DNA of 64,000 bases. Origin: Clostridiales bacterium (lineage in GTDB: Bacteria; Bacillota; Clostridia; Saccharofermentanales; Saccharofermentanaceae). The DNA lies in contig JAFVAY010000017.1 of assembly GCA_017480325.1 (NCBI GenBank), forward strand, positions 83,554 through 147,553, read 5' to 3'. Of the stretch, positions 17,949-27,246 are shown piece after piece. The notes beneath the pieces were generated by a model, which made no database searches, was not told the origin of the DNA, and was given only the letters and a program-made list of their open reading frames with translations. Position numbers and translations under genes: made by a program. Within the stretch, counting starts at the first letter, position 1. Each line of letters starts with the position of its first letter.

Positions 17949-19210
17949 TGAAGCGCCCCGAGGTATTGTCCCCCGCAGGGTCGCCGGAGAAGCTTAGGAC
18001 CGCCATCGCTTACGGTGCCGATGCGGTCTATATGTCCGGCAAGAGGTTCGGCTTAAGGACCTTCTCCGATAACTTCGATCATGATGAGATGAAGACGTCT
18101 GTTACTTATGCACACGAGCGCGGGGTCAAGTGTTATGTCACCATGAATATCATGGGACTTGAAGCTGACCTTAAGGTTATTGACGATGAGATAGACTTCA
18201 CGGCTCACGAGGCGAAGGCGGACGCCGTGCTTGTAAGTGACCCCGGGATATTTGCCCGCGTAAGGGCTGTGGCTCCCGATCTTGATATTCATATTTCCAC
18301 TCAGGCCAGTGTGACCAACAGCGGTGCATGTAATTTCTGGCACTCTCAGGGTGCGACGAGGATCGTTCTGGCACGCGAGCTCTCGCTTAACGATATCAGG
18401 CAGATCAGGGCTAATATCTCTAAGGAGCTGGAGCTTGAGGCCTTCGTTCACGGGGCTATGTGCGTGTCCTATTCGGGACGCTGTATTCTTTCCAATTACT
18501 TTACCGGACGCCGATCCAACGGAGGAGCATGCGCTCAACCCTGTCGATGGGGTTATTCACTTATAGAGGAGAAGCGCCCGGATGAGGCCTTCCCGATAGA
18601 GCAGGACGAGAAGGGCACTTATATCCTGAGCTCCAAGGATCTTGCCATGATCGGGCACGTGCCGGACCTTATCGAGGCCGGTATCGACAGCCTTAAGATC
18701 GAGGGAAGGATCAAGGGCGATTACTACGCTGCGGTGACGGCGAAGGTCTACCGTGAGGCGGTGGATCTTTATATGCGCGACCCTTCGGGCTGGAGAGAGG
18801 ACCCCAGGTGGCCGGAGTTACTCGAGAAGCTGGTGCACCGTGATTATGATACAGGCTTCTTCTATGGTTCGCCTTCCGAGGATGCGAAGATCGCTGAGGA
18901 CAGGACATACGTCAAGCCGGCGTTCGTAGTGGCGCAGATCGCGGGGAAGCGCGAAGACGGCTCCTATATTGCAGTTCAGAAGAATAAGCTTTACAGAGGT
19001 GACGTTCTTAATGTGCTTAAGCCCGAGGGCTATGCGGAGCCTGTTAAGGTGACATCAATTACCGGTGAGGACGGAGTGGAGCTTGACAGCGTGCCTCACC
19101 CGGGAACAGTGTTCTATGTCAGATTTGATCGCGAAGAAGAGCTTCCGGAGCTTACGTTCCTGTCTCGTGACGGGGATAAGGACGGCGGCATCGCGCCTAT
19201 GGCGAGGTGA
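17948..19210 (+). CDS. U32 family peptidase (TrhP-like tRNA hydroxylation protein)
   Basis: A 420-residue protein of the collagenase-like U32 family. The signature is complete: EAFVHGAMCVSYSGRCILSN followed by GGACAQPCRWGY. Relatives of this size (TrhP/YrrO-type) are known to act in prephenate-dependent 5-hydroxyuridine formation in tRNA, so true protease activity is doubtful. I chose the ATG at 17948, which overlaps the mltG stop (TGATG); a TTG at 17945 is also in frame. Confidence 0.88.
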   Translation: MKRPEVLSPAGSPEKLRTAIAYGADAVYMSGKRFGLRTFSDNFDHDEMKTSVTYAHERGVKCYVTMNIMGLEADLKVIDDEIDFTAHEAKADAVLVSDPGIFARVRAVAPDLDIHISTQASVTNSGACNFWHSQGATRIVLARELSLNDIRQIRANISKELELEAFVHGAMCVSYSGRCILSNYFTGRRSNGGACAQPCRWGYSLIEEKRPDEAFPIEQDEKGTYILSSKDLAMIGHVPDLIEAGIDSLKIEGRIKGDYYAAVTAKVYREAVDLYMRDPSGWREDPRWPELLEKLVHRDYDTGFFYGSPSEDAKIAEDRTYVKPAFVVAQIAGKREDGSYIAVQKNKLYRGDVLNVLKPEGYAEPVKVTSITGEDGVELDSVPHPGTVFYVRFDREEELPELTFLSRDGDKDGGIAPMAR

Positions 19211-19244
19211 GAGAGTAGCTTTTCGTGAGGTCTTTGTGACGGGG

Positions 19245-20438
19245 TCAGGCTTCTTCGGCAGTTGAAGTATCATCCGCAGGTCTCATGATCTTCTCCAGCA
19301 TACGTGAGAAGAATACCATGAGCTTCTTGTCGAGGCCGAAGACCTTGAAGATATCCAGAATGATAATGAACACTACAGGTCCCATGAGGAAGCCGACGGC
19401 CCCCCAGATATAGACGCCCAGGGCCATCGATATCAGCATGAGAAGCGGGTGCAGATGCAGGGACTTGCCAACGATGGCGGGCTCGATCAGCCTTCTGATG
19501 ACGGTCATTATCGCCATGGCGATGATAAGGATGATCACGGCCTTATAGTTATTGTTAACAGCGCAGTAGATCATGACCGGGATCATGGTGGCGGAGATGC
19601 CGAGCACCGGGAGGAAATCAAGGATCGCGGTGATAAGCGCCAGGACCAGAGCATATTCGACGCCTGCGAGATGGAAGGCGATCCATGACTCGGCCATGGT
19701 GATGATAAGAAGCAGCAGGTATCCGCCCAAGGCCCTGAACAGCGTAACGGACAGATCGTTAATAAGCGACAGAGAGCTTCTTCTGAAGGACTTGTTGGGA
19801 ACGTTCTTCATGTACATCTTCATGACGTAAGGACCGTCGCTTATGAAGTAGTAGCCGCTTAACATGATGCTGATGATAACGAAGATCCAGTAGGGAATGC
19901 TTCCCACGATGCTCCAGATGGAGCTTACGGCCTTGCTGACGATGCCGGGGATTCGTGCCACCAAATCAGCCTGAATATCCTCGATATAGGTGCTGACGCT
20001 TCTTATGAAGGAGTCCTTGATGAAGCCTCCGTTGCTCTCGGAGAGCTTGCTGATGGCGTCCTCGAGGTCGTTGATGTCCGAGACGTTCACGGCGTAGTTC
20101 TGTATGGTGTTAAAGGCTCTGGCCACCTGTCCCCACAGGGCGAAGATCCCGTATATAGCCACAAGACAGATGAATACCAGAAGTATTACATAGATCACGA
20201 TCTCGATTCTTTTACGTGCCTTTTGGAATGATCCGGGTTTTTTATAAAGCTTCGCGAAAGGCTTAGCCATGGCATGTGAGGTCTTAGCAAGAAGGAATCC
20301 TATGAGGAAGGGTACCAGGACGGACATCACCCTGGTGGCGAAGAATCCGATAAGAACGATGACCGCGGCGATCAGGAGGTATTTGATAATACCCATTACG
20401 GTGGCGCGATCTCTTATGTACCTCTCGTTGTCAGTCAC
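19245..20438 (-). CDS. AI-2E family transporter (PerM-like permease)
   Basis: A 397-residue membrane protein with about seven or eight hydrophobic segments. These flank a charged central region (about 75-165) in the arrangement of the AI-2E/PerM family. The conserved stretch IPYWIFVIISIMLSGYYFISD and the C-terminal GKSLHLHPLLMLISMALG are typical. Substrate is unknown; only some relatives export autoinducer-2. The GTG start has AAAGGAG seven bases upstream and overlaps the stop of the upstream gene by 4 bp. Confidence 0.85.
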   Translation of the reverse strand: MTDNERYIRDRATVMGIIKYLLIAAVIVLIGFFATRVMSVLVPFLIGFLLAKTSHAMAKPFAKLYKKPGSFQKARKRIEIVIYVILLVFICLVAIYGIFALWGQVARAFNTIQNYAVNVSDINDLEDAISKLSESNGGFIKDSFIRSVSTYIEDIQADLVARIPGIVSKAVSSIWSIVGSIPYWIFVIISIMLSGYYFISDGPYVMKMYMKNVPNKSFRRSSLSLINDLSVTLFRALGGYLLLLIITMAESWIAFHLAGVEYALVLALITAILDFLPVLGISATMIPVMIYCAVNNNYKAVIILIIAMAIMTVIRRLIEPAIVGKSLHLHPLLMLISMALGVYIWGAVGFLMGPVVFIIILDIFKVFGLDKKLMVFFSRMLEKIMRPADDTSTAEEA

Positions 20439-21433
20439 AGGTGAACTCCTTTTATTATCAAGACCCAGACAGTAACGAAGACTGCTATTGTTAATAATAA
20501 TGACAGGTTGATGCTTTTGTCAAAGGCCGGTATGTTCTCGTCGTTTTCGCTTCCCGATACCTCGAATCTTACCGCGATGGCGAAGGAGTCCAGAACTCTT
20601 ATGAAGAACAGGAGCAGTACCATGCCCATGAAGAATGCCGGCAAAGATGCGTAGAAGTAGGTGGAGCCTATATCCGCGTAGGTCTGAACCTCGAAGATAT
20701 TGATACGGGACAGGGTCTGGGGAAGCAGCAGCTCCGACAGCTTCATGGAGATCAGACACAGGAAGGGAGCCCACATATTATAGGTACGGGATCTTAGGTA
20801 GCAGCACCATATACCGGTGGCGACAAGAGCCAGGACGGATGTGAAGTCCATGGAGTAAAGTGCGTAAGCCGCGATGATTACTATGTAAGCTTTGAGCCTG
20901 TCGGTGCTCTTGAACCTCGACCACAGAAAGCCGAAGAAGAACAGTGCGATGCCGAAGGCGGGAATGACTGTGTCGCTTATGACGGCGAGGATACTTCCGA
21001 CCGTGGTGGCCGGATCCTGATGGAAGAACACGGGATAGATCGAGCGGCCGGAGAGCCTTAAGGTCAGGTAGGCCATGAGATTATAAAGAGGGATCCTTAT
21101 AAGCATCAGAGGGATACCCGACACGAGGGCCAGGATAAGAGTGCCGACGCCGGTATAATGTCCTATGACCTCATCGCCGAAGCCTCTCGAGAGCATGACC
21201 GAGGGAAGCACCTGAGCGCACAGAGTCATGAGTATCACGAGGAAGGAGCATCCCACGACGGATTCTGCGGGGTAAAGAAGCTCCGGATCCTTGAAGAAGC
21301 ATCTTAAGGCGAGAAAAAGAGCTGTGGCGAGGGAAAGTATCATGACGGACCAGCCCCAGGTCATGATATGAGGCTTTCCGAAATTATGCTTAATTATTGC
21401 CAGTGCCGTGGGGGGTGTCTTGTTCTCGCTCAT
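20435..21433 (-). CDS. Multi-pass membrane protein, possibly a degenerate CPBP-type protein
   Basis: A 332-residue protein with eight or nine predicted membrane helices. It has weak resemblance to the CPBP (Abi) fold: a segment near residue 210 (ATGIWCCYLRSRTYNMWAPF) matches the shape of the CPBP motif that normally ends with a His on the next helix. The EExxxR and HxxxN catalytic residues are absent, so protease activity is unlikely. It sits between prepilin peptidase and AI-2E permease genes in one operon. Function is unknown; the family link is tentative. Confidence 0.55.
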   Translation of the reverse strand: MSENKTPPTALAIIKHNFGKPHIMTWGWSVMILSLATALFLALRCFFKDPELLYPAESVVGCSFLVILMTLCAQVLPSVMLSRGFGDEVIGHYTGVGTLILALVSGIPLMLIRIPLYNLMAYLTLRLSGRSIYPVFFHQDPATTVGSILAVISDTVIPAFGIALFFFGFLWSRFKSTDRLKAYIVIIAAYALYSMDFTSVLALVATGIWCCYLRSRTYNMWAPFLCLISMKLSELLLPQTLSRINIFEVQTYADIGSTYFYASLPAFFMGMVLLLFFIRVLDSFAIAVRFEVSGSENDENIPAFDKSINLSLLLTIAVFVTVWVLIIKGVHL

Positions 21434-21448
21434 GCCTGTTGATTCACA

Positions 21449-22336
21449 TCAGAAATAAAGTCCGAAGAGGTCTATATAAGGGAGCATCCTGGTCGCGAAG
21501 AAGGGCTCCATGGCAAGGTAGACTGCCGTGCCCAGAGCGAGGAATGGCCCAAAGGCCATATAATCAGGGTCCTCTGCGAAATGTATCTGTGCCTTACGCT
21601 TAGCTATCTCGCGTCTCTTGGCAGCGGGATCCTCGGCATTGGCGATTTCCTTTTTCTCCCGGGAGAGACGTACGTATTTCCTGATGGTCAGGGGGAGTGC
21701 GAAGAACAGCGCGGTGATAATGCCCACGTAGACCACGATGATAAGGCCGTAGCAGCCGGTGATGAGACCGCAGGCGGCAAGAAGCTTCATATCGCCCTGT
21801 CCCATACCCTCCTTACCGAGGAAGGTGAGGCATATGAAGTTGATAAGAAGAAGGAAGCCGCCGCCTACAGCAGCTGCGATTATGCGATTAAGGAAGGGGA
21901 TGTACCACTTGACCTCCGGAGTGAACCAGACATCGTTCTCGAAGAAGTCACCGATAAGAAGAAGGACGCCGATAACTGCCAGGGCTATGGAGCACTCGTC
22001 GGGAACGATGCGATTGAGCCTATCAGACATCATGACGATCACGATAATGGGCGTCGCGAGAAGGATCGCTATAATATGGAAGAAGTGCGGAGGCACGATG
22101 AAGGTGTCGTAGCAGAAGACCACGAAGGCCGTATAGATCGCCGCGCAGAACAGCGCTGAAAGCACTCCGTGGGGTATAAGCTTCATTCTCTTGGATAGGC
22201 GGAAATCCGGGTCCGTCTCCTTCACGCCATAGTCCTGAAGCCATTTCTCCGGGATCTTGGCGAAGACAAAGGTCTGTGCATATCCAACTACCGCTCCGCA
22301 TATCGCCGCTATGACTGCAGCCGCCCAAAAGTTCAT
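21449..22336 (-). CDS. A24 family prepilin peptidase
   Basis: A 295-residue polytopic aspartic protease of the type IV prepilin peptidase family. The two catalytic aspartates lie in MMSDRLNRIVPD and in the GxGD motif GMGQGDMKLLA. The bacterial N-terminal Cys-containing methylation domain is missing. A charged cytosolic loop (about residues 225-255) precedes the last helix. No pilin, secretion ATPase or pilus gene is adjacent. It is the first gene of a three-gene minus-strand operon. Confidence 0.85.
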   Translation of the reverse strand: MNFWAAAVIAAICGAVVGYAQTFVFAKIPEKWLQDYGVKETDPDFRLSKRMKLIPHGVLSALFCAAIYTAFVVFCYDTFIVPPHFFHIIAILLATPIIVIVMMSDRLNRIVPDECSIALAVIGVLLLIGDFFENDVWFTPEVKWYIPFLNRIIAAAVGGGFLLLINFICLTFLGKEGMGQGDMKLLAACGLITGCYGLIIVVYVGIITALFFALPLTIRKYVRLSREKKEIANAEDPAAKRREIAKRKAQIHFAEDPDYMAFGPFLALGTAVYLAMEPFFATRMLPYIDLFGLYF

Positions 22337-22490
22337 CGATCATCAACCGCCTGATATTTTTAATAAAGTTTAATATAGGAGGGGGGAATTATCAACCGAG
22401 GTGCGCATTTTATGGGGAAAGACTGTTGATCTGTTATAATCTCAAAATTTGTTAAGATTATATAATTTACACTTTATACATTTGTTCAAA

Positions 22491-22519
22491 TTGACCTAAG
22501 ACGTAGTTTTAGATAAAAT
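22491..22519 (+). promoter_or_regulatory. Sigma-A promoter of glgP
   Basis: TTGACC (22491-22496), a 17-nt spacer, then TAAAAT (22514-22519). It lies about 30 bp before the TAGGAGGG-preceded ATG of the phosphorylase gene. Confidence 0.7.
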
Positions 22520-22547
22520 TATGGCAGTTTTGTTTAGGAGGGCTATT

Positions 22548-24935
22548 ATGGCCAAGAATATTACTGCTAAGATGATTGAAGAGAAGATGCAGGCTCATAT
22601 GAGGGCGAGCACGGGACTTCCTTTGGAAGAGGCTACTCCTGCCGATTACTGGGATGCATTATCTAAGACTGTTGTAGAGCTCATCTCGGATGATTTCCTT
22701 GAAACAAGAAGGGCATACCTGCCTGTAAGACAGGCTCATTACCTGTCAGCTGAGTTCCTTGAGGGAAGATCACTTCTTAATAACCTCGTTAACCTGGGGA
22801 TCTACGATCAGGCCAAGGAAGCTATGAGCGACTTCGGTATGGATCTTACAGATATCCTTGAGGAGGAGACGGATCCGTCCCTCGGTAACGGCGGTCTCGG
22901 AAGACTTGCTGCCTGCTTCATGGATTCATGTGCTACACTGAACCTTCCTGTAAGTGGCTACGGTATCCTTTATCGTTACGGCCTGTTCCGTCAGCAGATC
23001 GAGAACGGCTTCCAGAAGGAATATCCGGATTCATGGATGGAGCACGGCTATCCCTTCACTCTTCCCAGATATGACCGTAAAGTAAAGATCCATTATAACG
23101 ACATGGATGTATGGGCAGTTCCTTACGATCTTCCTATCACAGGCTACGGTACTAAGAACATTAACCTTCTGAGACTTTGGAAGGCAGAGCCTGCTCAGGA
23201 GTTCGATTTTAACCTCTTTAATTCCCAGAGATTCGACGACGCCGTTATCGAGCGTAACAGAGTACAGGATATCTGGAGAGTTCTTTATCCGAACGATTCT
23301 TCCTACGACGGTAAGGTTCTCCGTGTAAGACAGCAGTACTTCTTCGTATCTGCTTCCTTGCAGGATATCATCAGAAAGTATAAGAAGGCTCATGGTGACG
23401 ATCTCCACGATTTCGCTAAGTACAATGTAATTCAGCTTAACGATACACACCCTGTTATCGGTATTCCCGAGCTCATGAGACTTCTCGTTGACGAGAACGG
23501 CATCAGATGGGAAGATGCATGGGAGATCACAAGAGATACCTTCTGCTACACGAACCACACTGTAATGCAGGAGGCACTCGAGAGATGGGATATCTCCATC
23601 TTCAGATTCCTCTTCCCGAGAATTTACGAGATCATCGAGGGTATCAACAACCAGTTCAGAGCTCAGATGTACGAGTCCGGTCTCTATTCTGATGTGATCG
23701 ACAGAATGAGTCCTCTGTCCGACGGTAAGATCCAGATGGCATGGCTTGCTGTTTACGGTTCCCATTCCGTTAACGGCGTTGCGGCGCTTCATACAGAGAT
23801 CCTTAAGGCTGACACGCTCAAGGATTGGTATCAGATCTATCCTGAGAAGTTCAGTAACAAGACTAACGGCGTAACTCCCAGAAGATGGCTCAGGACATGT
23901 AACCCTGAGTTGGCAGCTCTTATCACGGAGCTTCTCGGCAGCGATCACTGGGTTACACACCTGGATGACCTTAAGAAGCTGGAGAAGTTCGCTGATGACG
24001 AGAAGGTCCTTAAGAGATTCCTCGAGGTCAAGAGAGCTCAGAAGGCTAAGCTTGCAGATTTCCTTGAGAAGAAGGAGGGCATCAAGCTCAATCCCGATTC
24101 CGTATACGATATCCAGATCAAGAGACTTCATGAGTACAAGAGACAGCTGCTTAATGCTCTCTATGCTCTTAACCTTTACGACAGGATCAAGGAGAATCCG
24201 AAGCTCGACATGCCTCCGGTAACTATTATTTTCGGTGCGAAGGCTGCTCCCGGATACTTCAAGGCAAAGGCTATCATCAAGTTCATAAACGAGATCGCAC
24301 GCCTCATCGAGTCCGACCCTAAGGTCAGCAAGAAGCTTAAGGTCGTCTTCGTGGAGAACTATAACGTAAGCAACGGCGAGAAGCTCTTCCCGGCTGCGGA
24401 TGTCTCTGAGCAGATCTCTACAGCGGGCCTCGAGGCTTCCGGTACAGGTAACATGAAGTTCATGATGAACGGTGCCGTAACTCTCGGTACCATGGACGGC
24501 GCTAACGTTGAGATCTCCGAGTCTGTCGGCATGGATAACATCTACATCTTCGGATGTCGCGCTCAGGATATGGCTGCTACCAAGGCTTATTACAACCCTC
24601 AGTGGCAGTACGAGAATATTCCGGGCATCAAGAAGGCCCTCGACAGACTTATCGACGGCACCTTCAACGATGAGGGCACAGGCATGTTCAGAGACCTTTA
24701 TAACGGCCTCCTCTACGGTGATAACTGGCAGCCCGGCGATCCTTACTATGTATTGGGCGACTTCGACGACTACAGAAAGACCCGTGACCGTCTGTACAAG
24801 GATTACAAGGACGAGATGGGCTGGGCTAAGAAGTGCTGGCTCAACATCGCCAACTCCGGCAAGTTCTCTTCAGACCGCACGATCCAGCAGTACGCTGACG
24901 AGATCTGGAAGATCGAGCCGGTTAAGATCAAGTAA
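22548..24935 (+). CDS. glgP: Glycogen/maltodextrin phosphorylase
   Basis: A 795-residue PLP-dependent GT35 enzyme releasing glucose-1-phosphate from alpha-1,4-glucans. The N-terminal half has DPSLGNGGLGRLAACFMDS and the dimer region. The PLP lysine lies in SGTGNMKFMMNG, followed by GTMDGANVEI, which is the family signature. I start at the ATG at 22548 because TAGGAGG lies six bases upstream; an in-frame ATG at 22521 falls at the predicted transcription start. The gene stands alone with its own promoter and terminator. Codon use is markedly biased towards a few codons, which suggests high expression. Confidence 0.96.
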   Translation: MAKNITAKMIEEKMQAHMRASTGLPLEEATPADYWDALSKTVVELISDDFLETRRAYLPVRQAHYLSAEFLEGRSLLNNLVNLGIYDQAKEAMSDFGMDLTDILEEETDPSLGNGGLGRLAACFMDSCATLNLPVSGYGILYRYGLFRQQIENGFQKEYPDSWMEHGYPFTLPRYDRKVKIHYNDMDVWAVPYDLPITGYGTKNINLLRLWKAEPAQEFDFNLFNSQRFDDAVIERNRVQDIWRVLYPNDSSYDGKVLRVRQQYFFVSASLQDIIRKYKKAHGDDLHDFAKYNVIQLNDTHPVIGIPELMRLLVDENGIRWEDAWEITRDTFCYTNHTVMQEALERWDISIFRFLFPRIYEIIEGINNQFRAQMYESGLYSDVIDRMSPLSDGKIQMAWLAVYGSHSVNGVAALHTEILKADTLKDWYQIYPEKFSNKTNGVTPRRWLRTCNPELAALITELLGSDHWVTHLDDLKKLEKFADDEKVLKRFLEVKRAQKAKLADFLEKKEGIKLNPDSVYDIQIKRLHEYKRQLLNALYALNLYDRIKENPKLDMPPVTIIFGAKAAPGYFKAKAIIKFINEIARLIESDPKVSKKLKVVFVENYNVSNGEKLFPAADVSEQISTAGLEASGTGNMKFMMNGAVTLGTMDGANVEISESVGMDNIYIFGCRAQDMAATKAYYNPQWQYENIPGIKKALDRLIDGTFNDEGTGMFRDLYNGLLYGDNWQPGDPYYVLGDFDDYRKTRDRLYKDYKDEMGWAKKCWLNIANSGKFSSDRTIQQYADEIWKIEPVKIK

Positions 24936-24962
24936 GACAATTGTTAACCGTAACAAGGATAA

Positions 24963-24989
24963 GGGCTTCACGTCGGTGAAGCCCTTTAT
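24963..24989 (+). terminator. Terminator between convergent glgP and GT2 genes
   Basis: GGGCTTCAC (24963-24971) pairs with GTGAAGCCC (24976-24984) around a GTCG tetraloop, followed by TTTAT. It overlaps the 3' end of the convergent glycosyltransferase gene and could work weakly in both directions. Confidence 0.75.
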
Positions 24990-25756
24990 CTGTGCCTGAA
25001 TTTAGCCCCCAGGAACTGTGCGAAAAGCTTCAGTGTTCGCCTGAAGCTGATTATCCACGGGAATTTGTAGCCGTTCTCCTTCAAAGCTTTGTTGGCTTCC
25101 TTAAGGGAGCTCCAGTAACTGCCTGCCGTGGCGGTGCTTGTTCCTCCGTATGACATTTCCACGATAGTCTCGGGCAGGTAAGCTATATTATCTTCATTGT
25201 CCTTGAATATTCGAGCCATGAATTCATAGTCGGCGGCAATACGGTAATCTGTCTTATATAATCCGTACTTCTGATAGATCTCTCTTCTTAGGTACATAGT
25301 CGGGTGACCGACCATCCAGCCGTCCTTGATATGACCATTTCCCATTTTCCAGATCCTGACAGGAGTGCCGTTATTCGCGTAGATCAGATCTGCGTGAGCG
25401 CCGATACAGGTCTTTCCGGCCTCGTTAATAGTCTTAATTATGTGACTGACTGCATCAGACCTGATAAGCTTATCTGAGCAGAAGACGATAATATCGCCGG
25501 TGGAAAGCTCGTACCCCTGATTCATCGCATCATAGATACCGAGGTCCTTCTTCGACTCGATATTGACCTGATGCCGGCTTTCTGCTTTGAAGGTATTAAT
25601 AATATCCAGGGTGCCGTCGGTGGACATTCCGTCCTTGATATTGATCTCGATATCAGGGTAGTCCTGCATCTCTATGGAATCCAAGATCTGCTGCAGTGGA
25701 TCAGCGCAGTTAAATGTAGTGAGTATGAACGATACCTTCGGGGTGTGAGTGGTCAT
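24986..25756 (-). CDS. Family 2 glycosyltransferase (WfgS-like)
   Basis: A 256-residue GT-A enzyme for cell-surface glycan synthesis. The N-terminus has the GT2 pattern SFILTTFNCADPLQQILDSI and NIKDGMSTDGTLDII, where the Asp would bind the nucleotide sugar. IRSDAVSHII and RIAADYEFMARIF further on resemble the WfgS/WbbL-like subgroup. No membrane helix is seen. It overlaps the flippase gene by 4 bp and is translated after it. The sugar donor cannot be predicted. Confidence 0.85.
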   Translation of the reverse strand: MTTHTPKVSFILTTFNCADPLQQILDSIEMQDYPDIEINIKDGMSTDGTLDIINTFKAESRHQVNIESKKDLGIYDAMNQGYELSTGDIIVFCSDKLIRSDAVSHIIKTINEAGKTCIGAHADLIYANNGTPVRIWKMGNGHIKDGWMVGHPTMYLRREIYQKYGLYKTDYRIAADYEFMARIFKDNEDNIAYLPETIVEMSYGGTSTATAGSYWSSLKEANKALKENGYKFPWIISFRRTLKLFAQFLGAKFRHR

Positions 25757-27207
25757 TTTTTTATTCTAACATATTTGGAGCTCAGTCTTTTACGGTACTC
25801 GGTAACTAAGCTTTCTTTGGTTACCAGTAGAAGCCCGAAGTAGGTTACGACTCCGATAAGGATCTGGGCTGCCAGACGGATATAGAGGTTATCTGATATC
25901 TGCGCAGTGAGAAGGACCACGGCTCCCATCACGACAGCTCCAATTAAGGCCTTAAGTATTTCCTTAGGGCTGACAGTCAGCCTGAAATACCTTGATCCGA
26001 GTATTATATAAACAGTTGCCACAAGGACTTCGCTTATGACTGATGCTGCCGCAGCGCCTATCTCGGCATAAAGCGGGATAAGAATAGCATTCCCGATTAT
26101 GTTAACTGCTGCTCCCGCCCAGACACACACAGCCATCTTTTTCTCGTGCCCTGTGACCAGAAGGACTCTTGATCCGAGAAGATATCCCATCGGCGACACG
26201 ACCAGGAGAACTATGAGAAGTCTCAAGACCGGTACAGAAGCCTCATACTCATTCCCGTAAAGCGCGGTAACAGCGGTGTAGGCTACGGCTTCGACCCCGG
26301 CGATCATCGGTAATGCGAGGATCAGGATCGAATTAAAGGTCTTCGAGATCAAAGAGTTGAACTCTTCCTTTTTGTTTTCCTTGAAGTAAAGAGCGAGTCT
26401 CGGTACTACTACGATAGTGAAGGTGTTGAGGACCTGCTGTAGGATCTTGTTGATGCCCTGAGCATAGGAGTAGAAGGCGACATGGGTCTCTCCCTTAATA
26501 AATCTGATCATGGTGACATCCACAAGAGAGTAAAGCTCGATAGCTATGTTGACCGACAGGAGCGCGAAGACCGGGCCCATGTGGCGGCGAAGATCAAGGC
26601 CTCTGAATGTGAATCTGACAATTGTCGGAGCATAGAATATGTTAAGAATATAGTTTCCGGCAGTCCCGATAACAAGGATCAGTGCGTAAACCAGGTAATC
26701 CGCGGGGCTTTTGACAAGCAGAAACAACAGTATAAGCGACACACTTTTGAATATGATGTTCCTTACGGAAATGAATCTGAAGTCCTCAAGCCCTTCGAAA
26801 AGCCAGGAATTATTGAAGAAGTTAAGTGCGACAGCCCCGCCTGTGATGAGGTAAAGGGGCAACTCGTTTCTGAAGTCTGGAACAGACAGGATAAGCGCCG
26901 TGTAAGCTATGCAGAAAAAAAGCGTTGATATGGCGTTGATTACAAAAAGCTCTGAGTATAGCTTTGATAGCTCGATGCTGTTATTTCTGGCTTTACTGAT
27001 CTCGCGTCTTCCGTAGGTCGGGATTCCCAAGAATGCGAAGATCGCGAAGTAATTAGTGATATTCTGAGCAGACAGAACTGTTCCGACGCTCTCGGGGAGC
27101 AGGACCCGTGCTCCGTAAAGGGTTAGTACGAAGGGAAACAGGACATTAAAAACCTGATATATCAGATAATAAATACTGTTCGCGGCTATTGATCCGGGTT
27201 TGCTCAT
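25753..27207 (-). CDS. Polysaccharide flippase (Wzx-like)
   Basis: A 484-residue membrane protein with about twelve to fourteen helices of the oligosaccharidyl-lipid/polysaccharide flippase superfamily. The opening NSIYYLIYQVFNVLFPFVLTLYGARVL is typical of Wzx proteins. It would move a lipid-linked glycan across the membrane. The gene is co-transcribed with the downstream GT2 gene and diverges from the kinase-like gene across only 39 bp. Confidence 0.88.
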   Translation of the reverse strand: MSKPGSIAANSIYYLIYQVFNVLFPFVLTLYGARVLLPESVGTVLSAQNITNYFAIFAFLGIPTYGRREISKARNNSIELSKLYSELFVINAISTLFFCIAYTALILSVPDFRNELPLYLITGGAVALNFFNNSWLFEGLEDFRFISVRNIIFKSVSLILLFLLVKSPADYLVYALILVIGTAGNYILNIFYAPTIVRFTFRGLDLRRHMGPVFALLSVNIAIELYSLVDVTMIRFIKGETHVAFYSYAQGINKILQQVLNTFTIVVVPRLALYFKENKKEEFNSLISKTFNSILILALPMIAGVEAVAYTAVTALYGNEYEASVPVLRLLIVLLVVSPMGYLLGSRVLLVTGHEKKMAVCVWAGAAVNIIGNAILIPLYAEIGAAAASVISEVLVATVYIILGSRYFRLTVSPKEILKALIGAVVMGAVVLLTAQISDNLYIRLAAQILIGVVTYFGLLLVTKESLVTEYRKRLSSKYVRIKK

Positions 27208-27211
27208 ACAG

Positions 27212-27240
27212 TTGATTTTAGCACAGATAAAATCGATAAT
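27212..27240 (+). promoter_or_regulatory. Sigma-A promoter of the kinase-like gene
   Basis: TTGATT (27212-27217), a 17-nt spacer, then GATAAT (27235-27240). The predicted start falls on or next to the ATG at 27247, and no Shine-Dalgarno is present, so the transcript may be leaderless. Confidence 0.55.
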
Positions 27241-27246
27241 TTATAT

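Noticed and set aside
23031..24131. 366-codon minus-strand frame opposite glgP
   Set aside because: Shadow of a highly codon-biased gene; no start site and no similarity.
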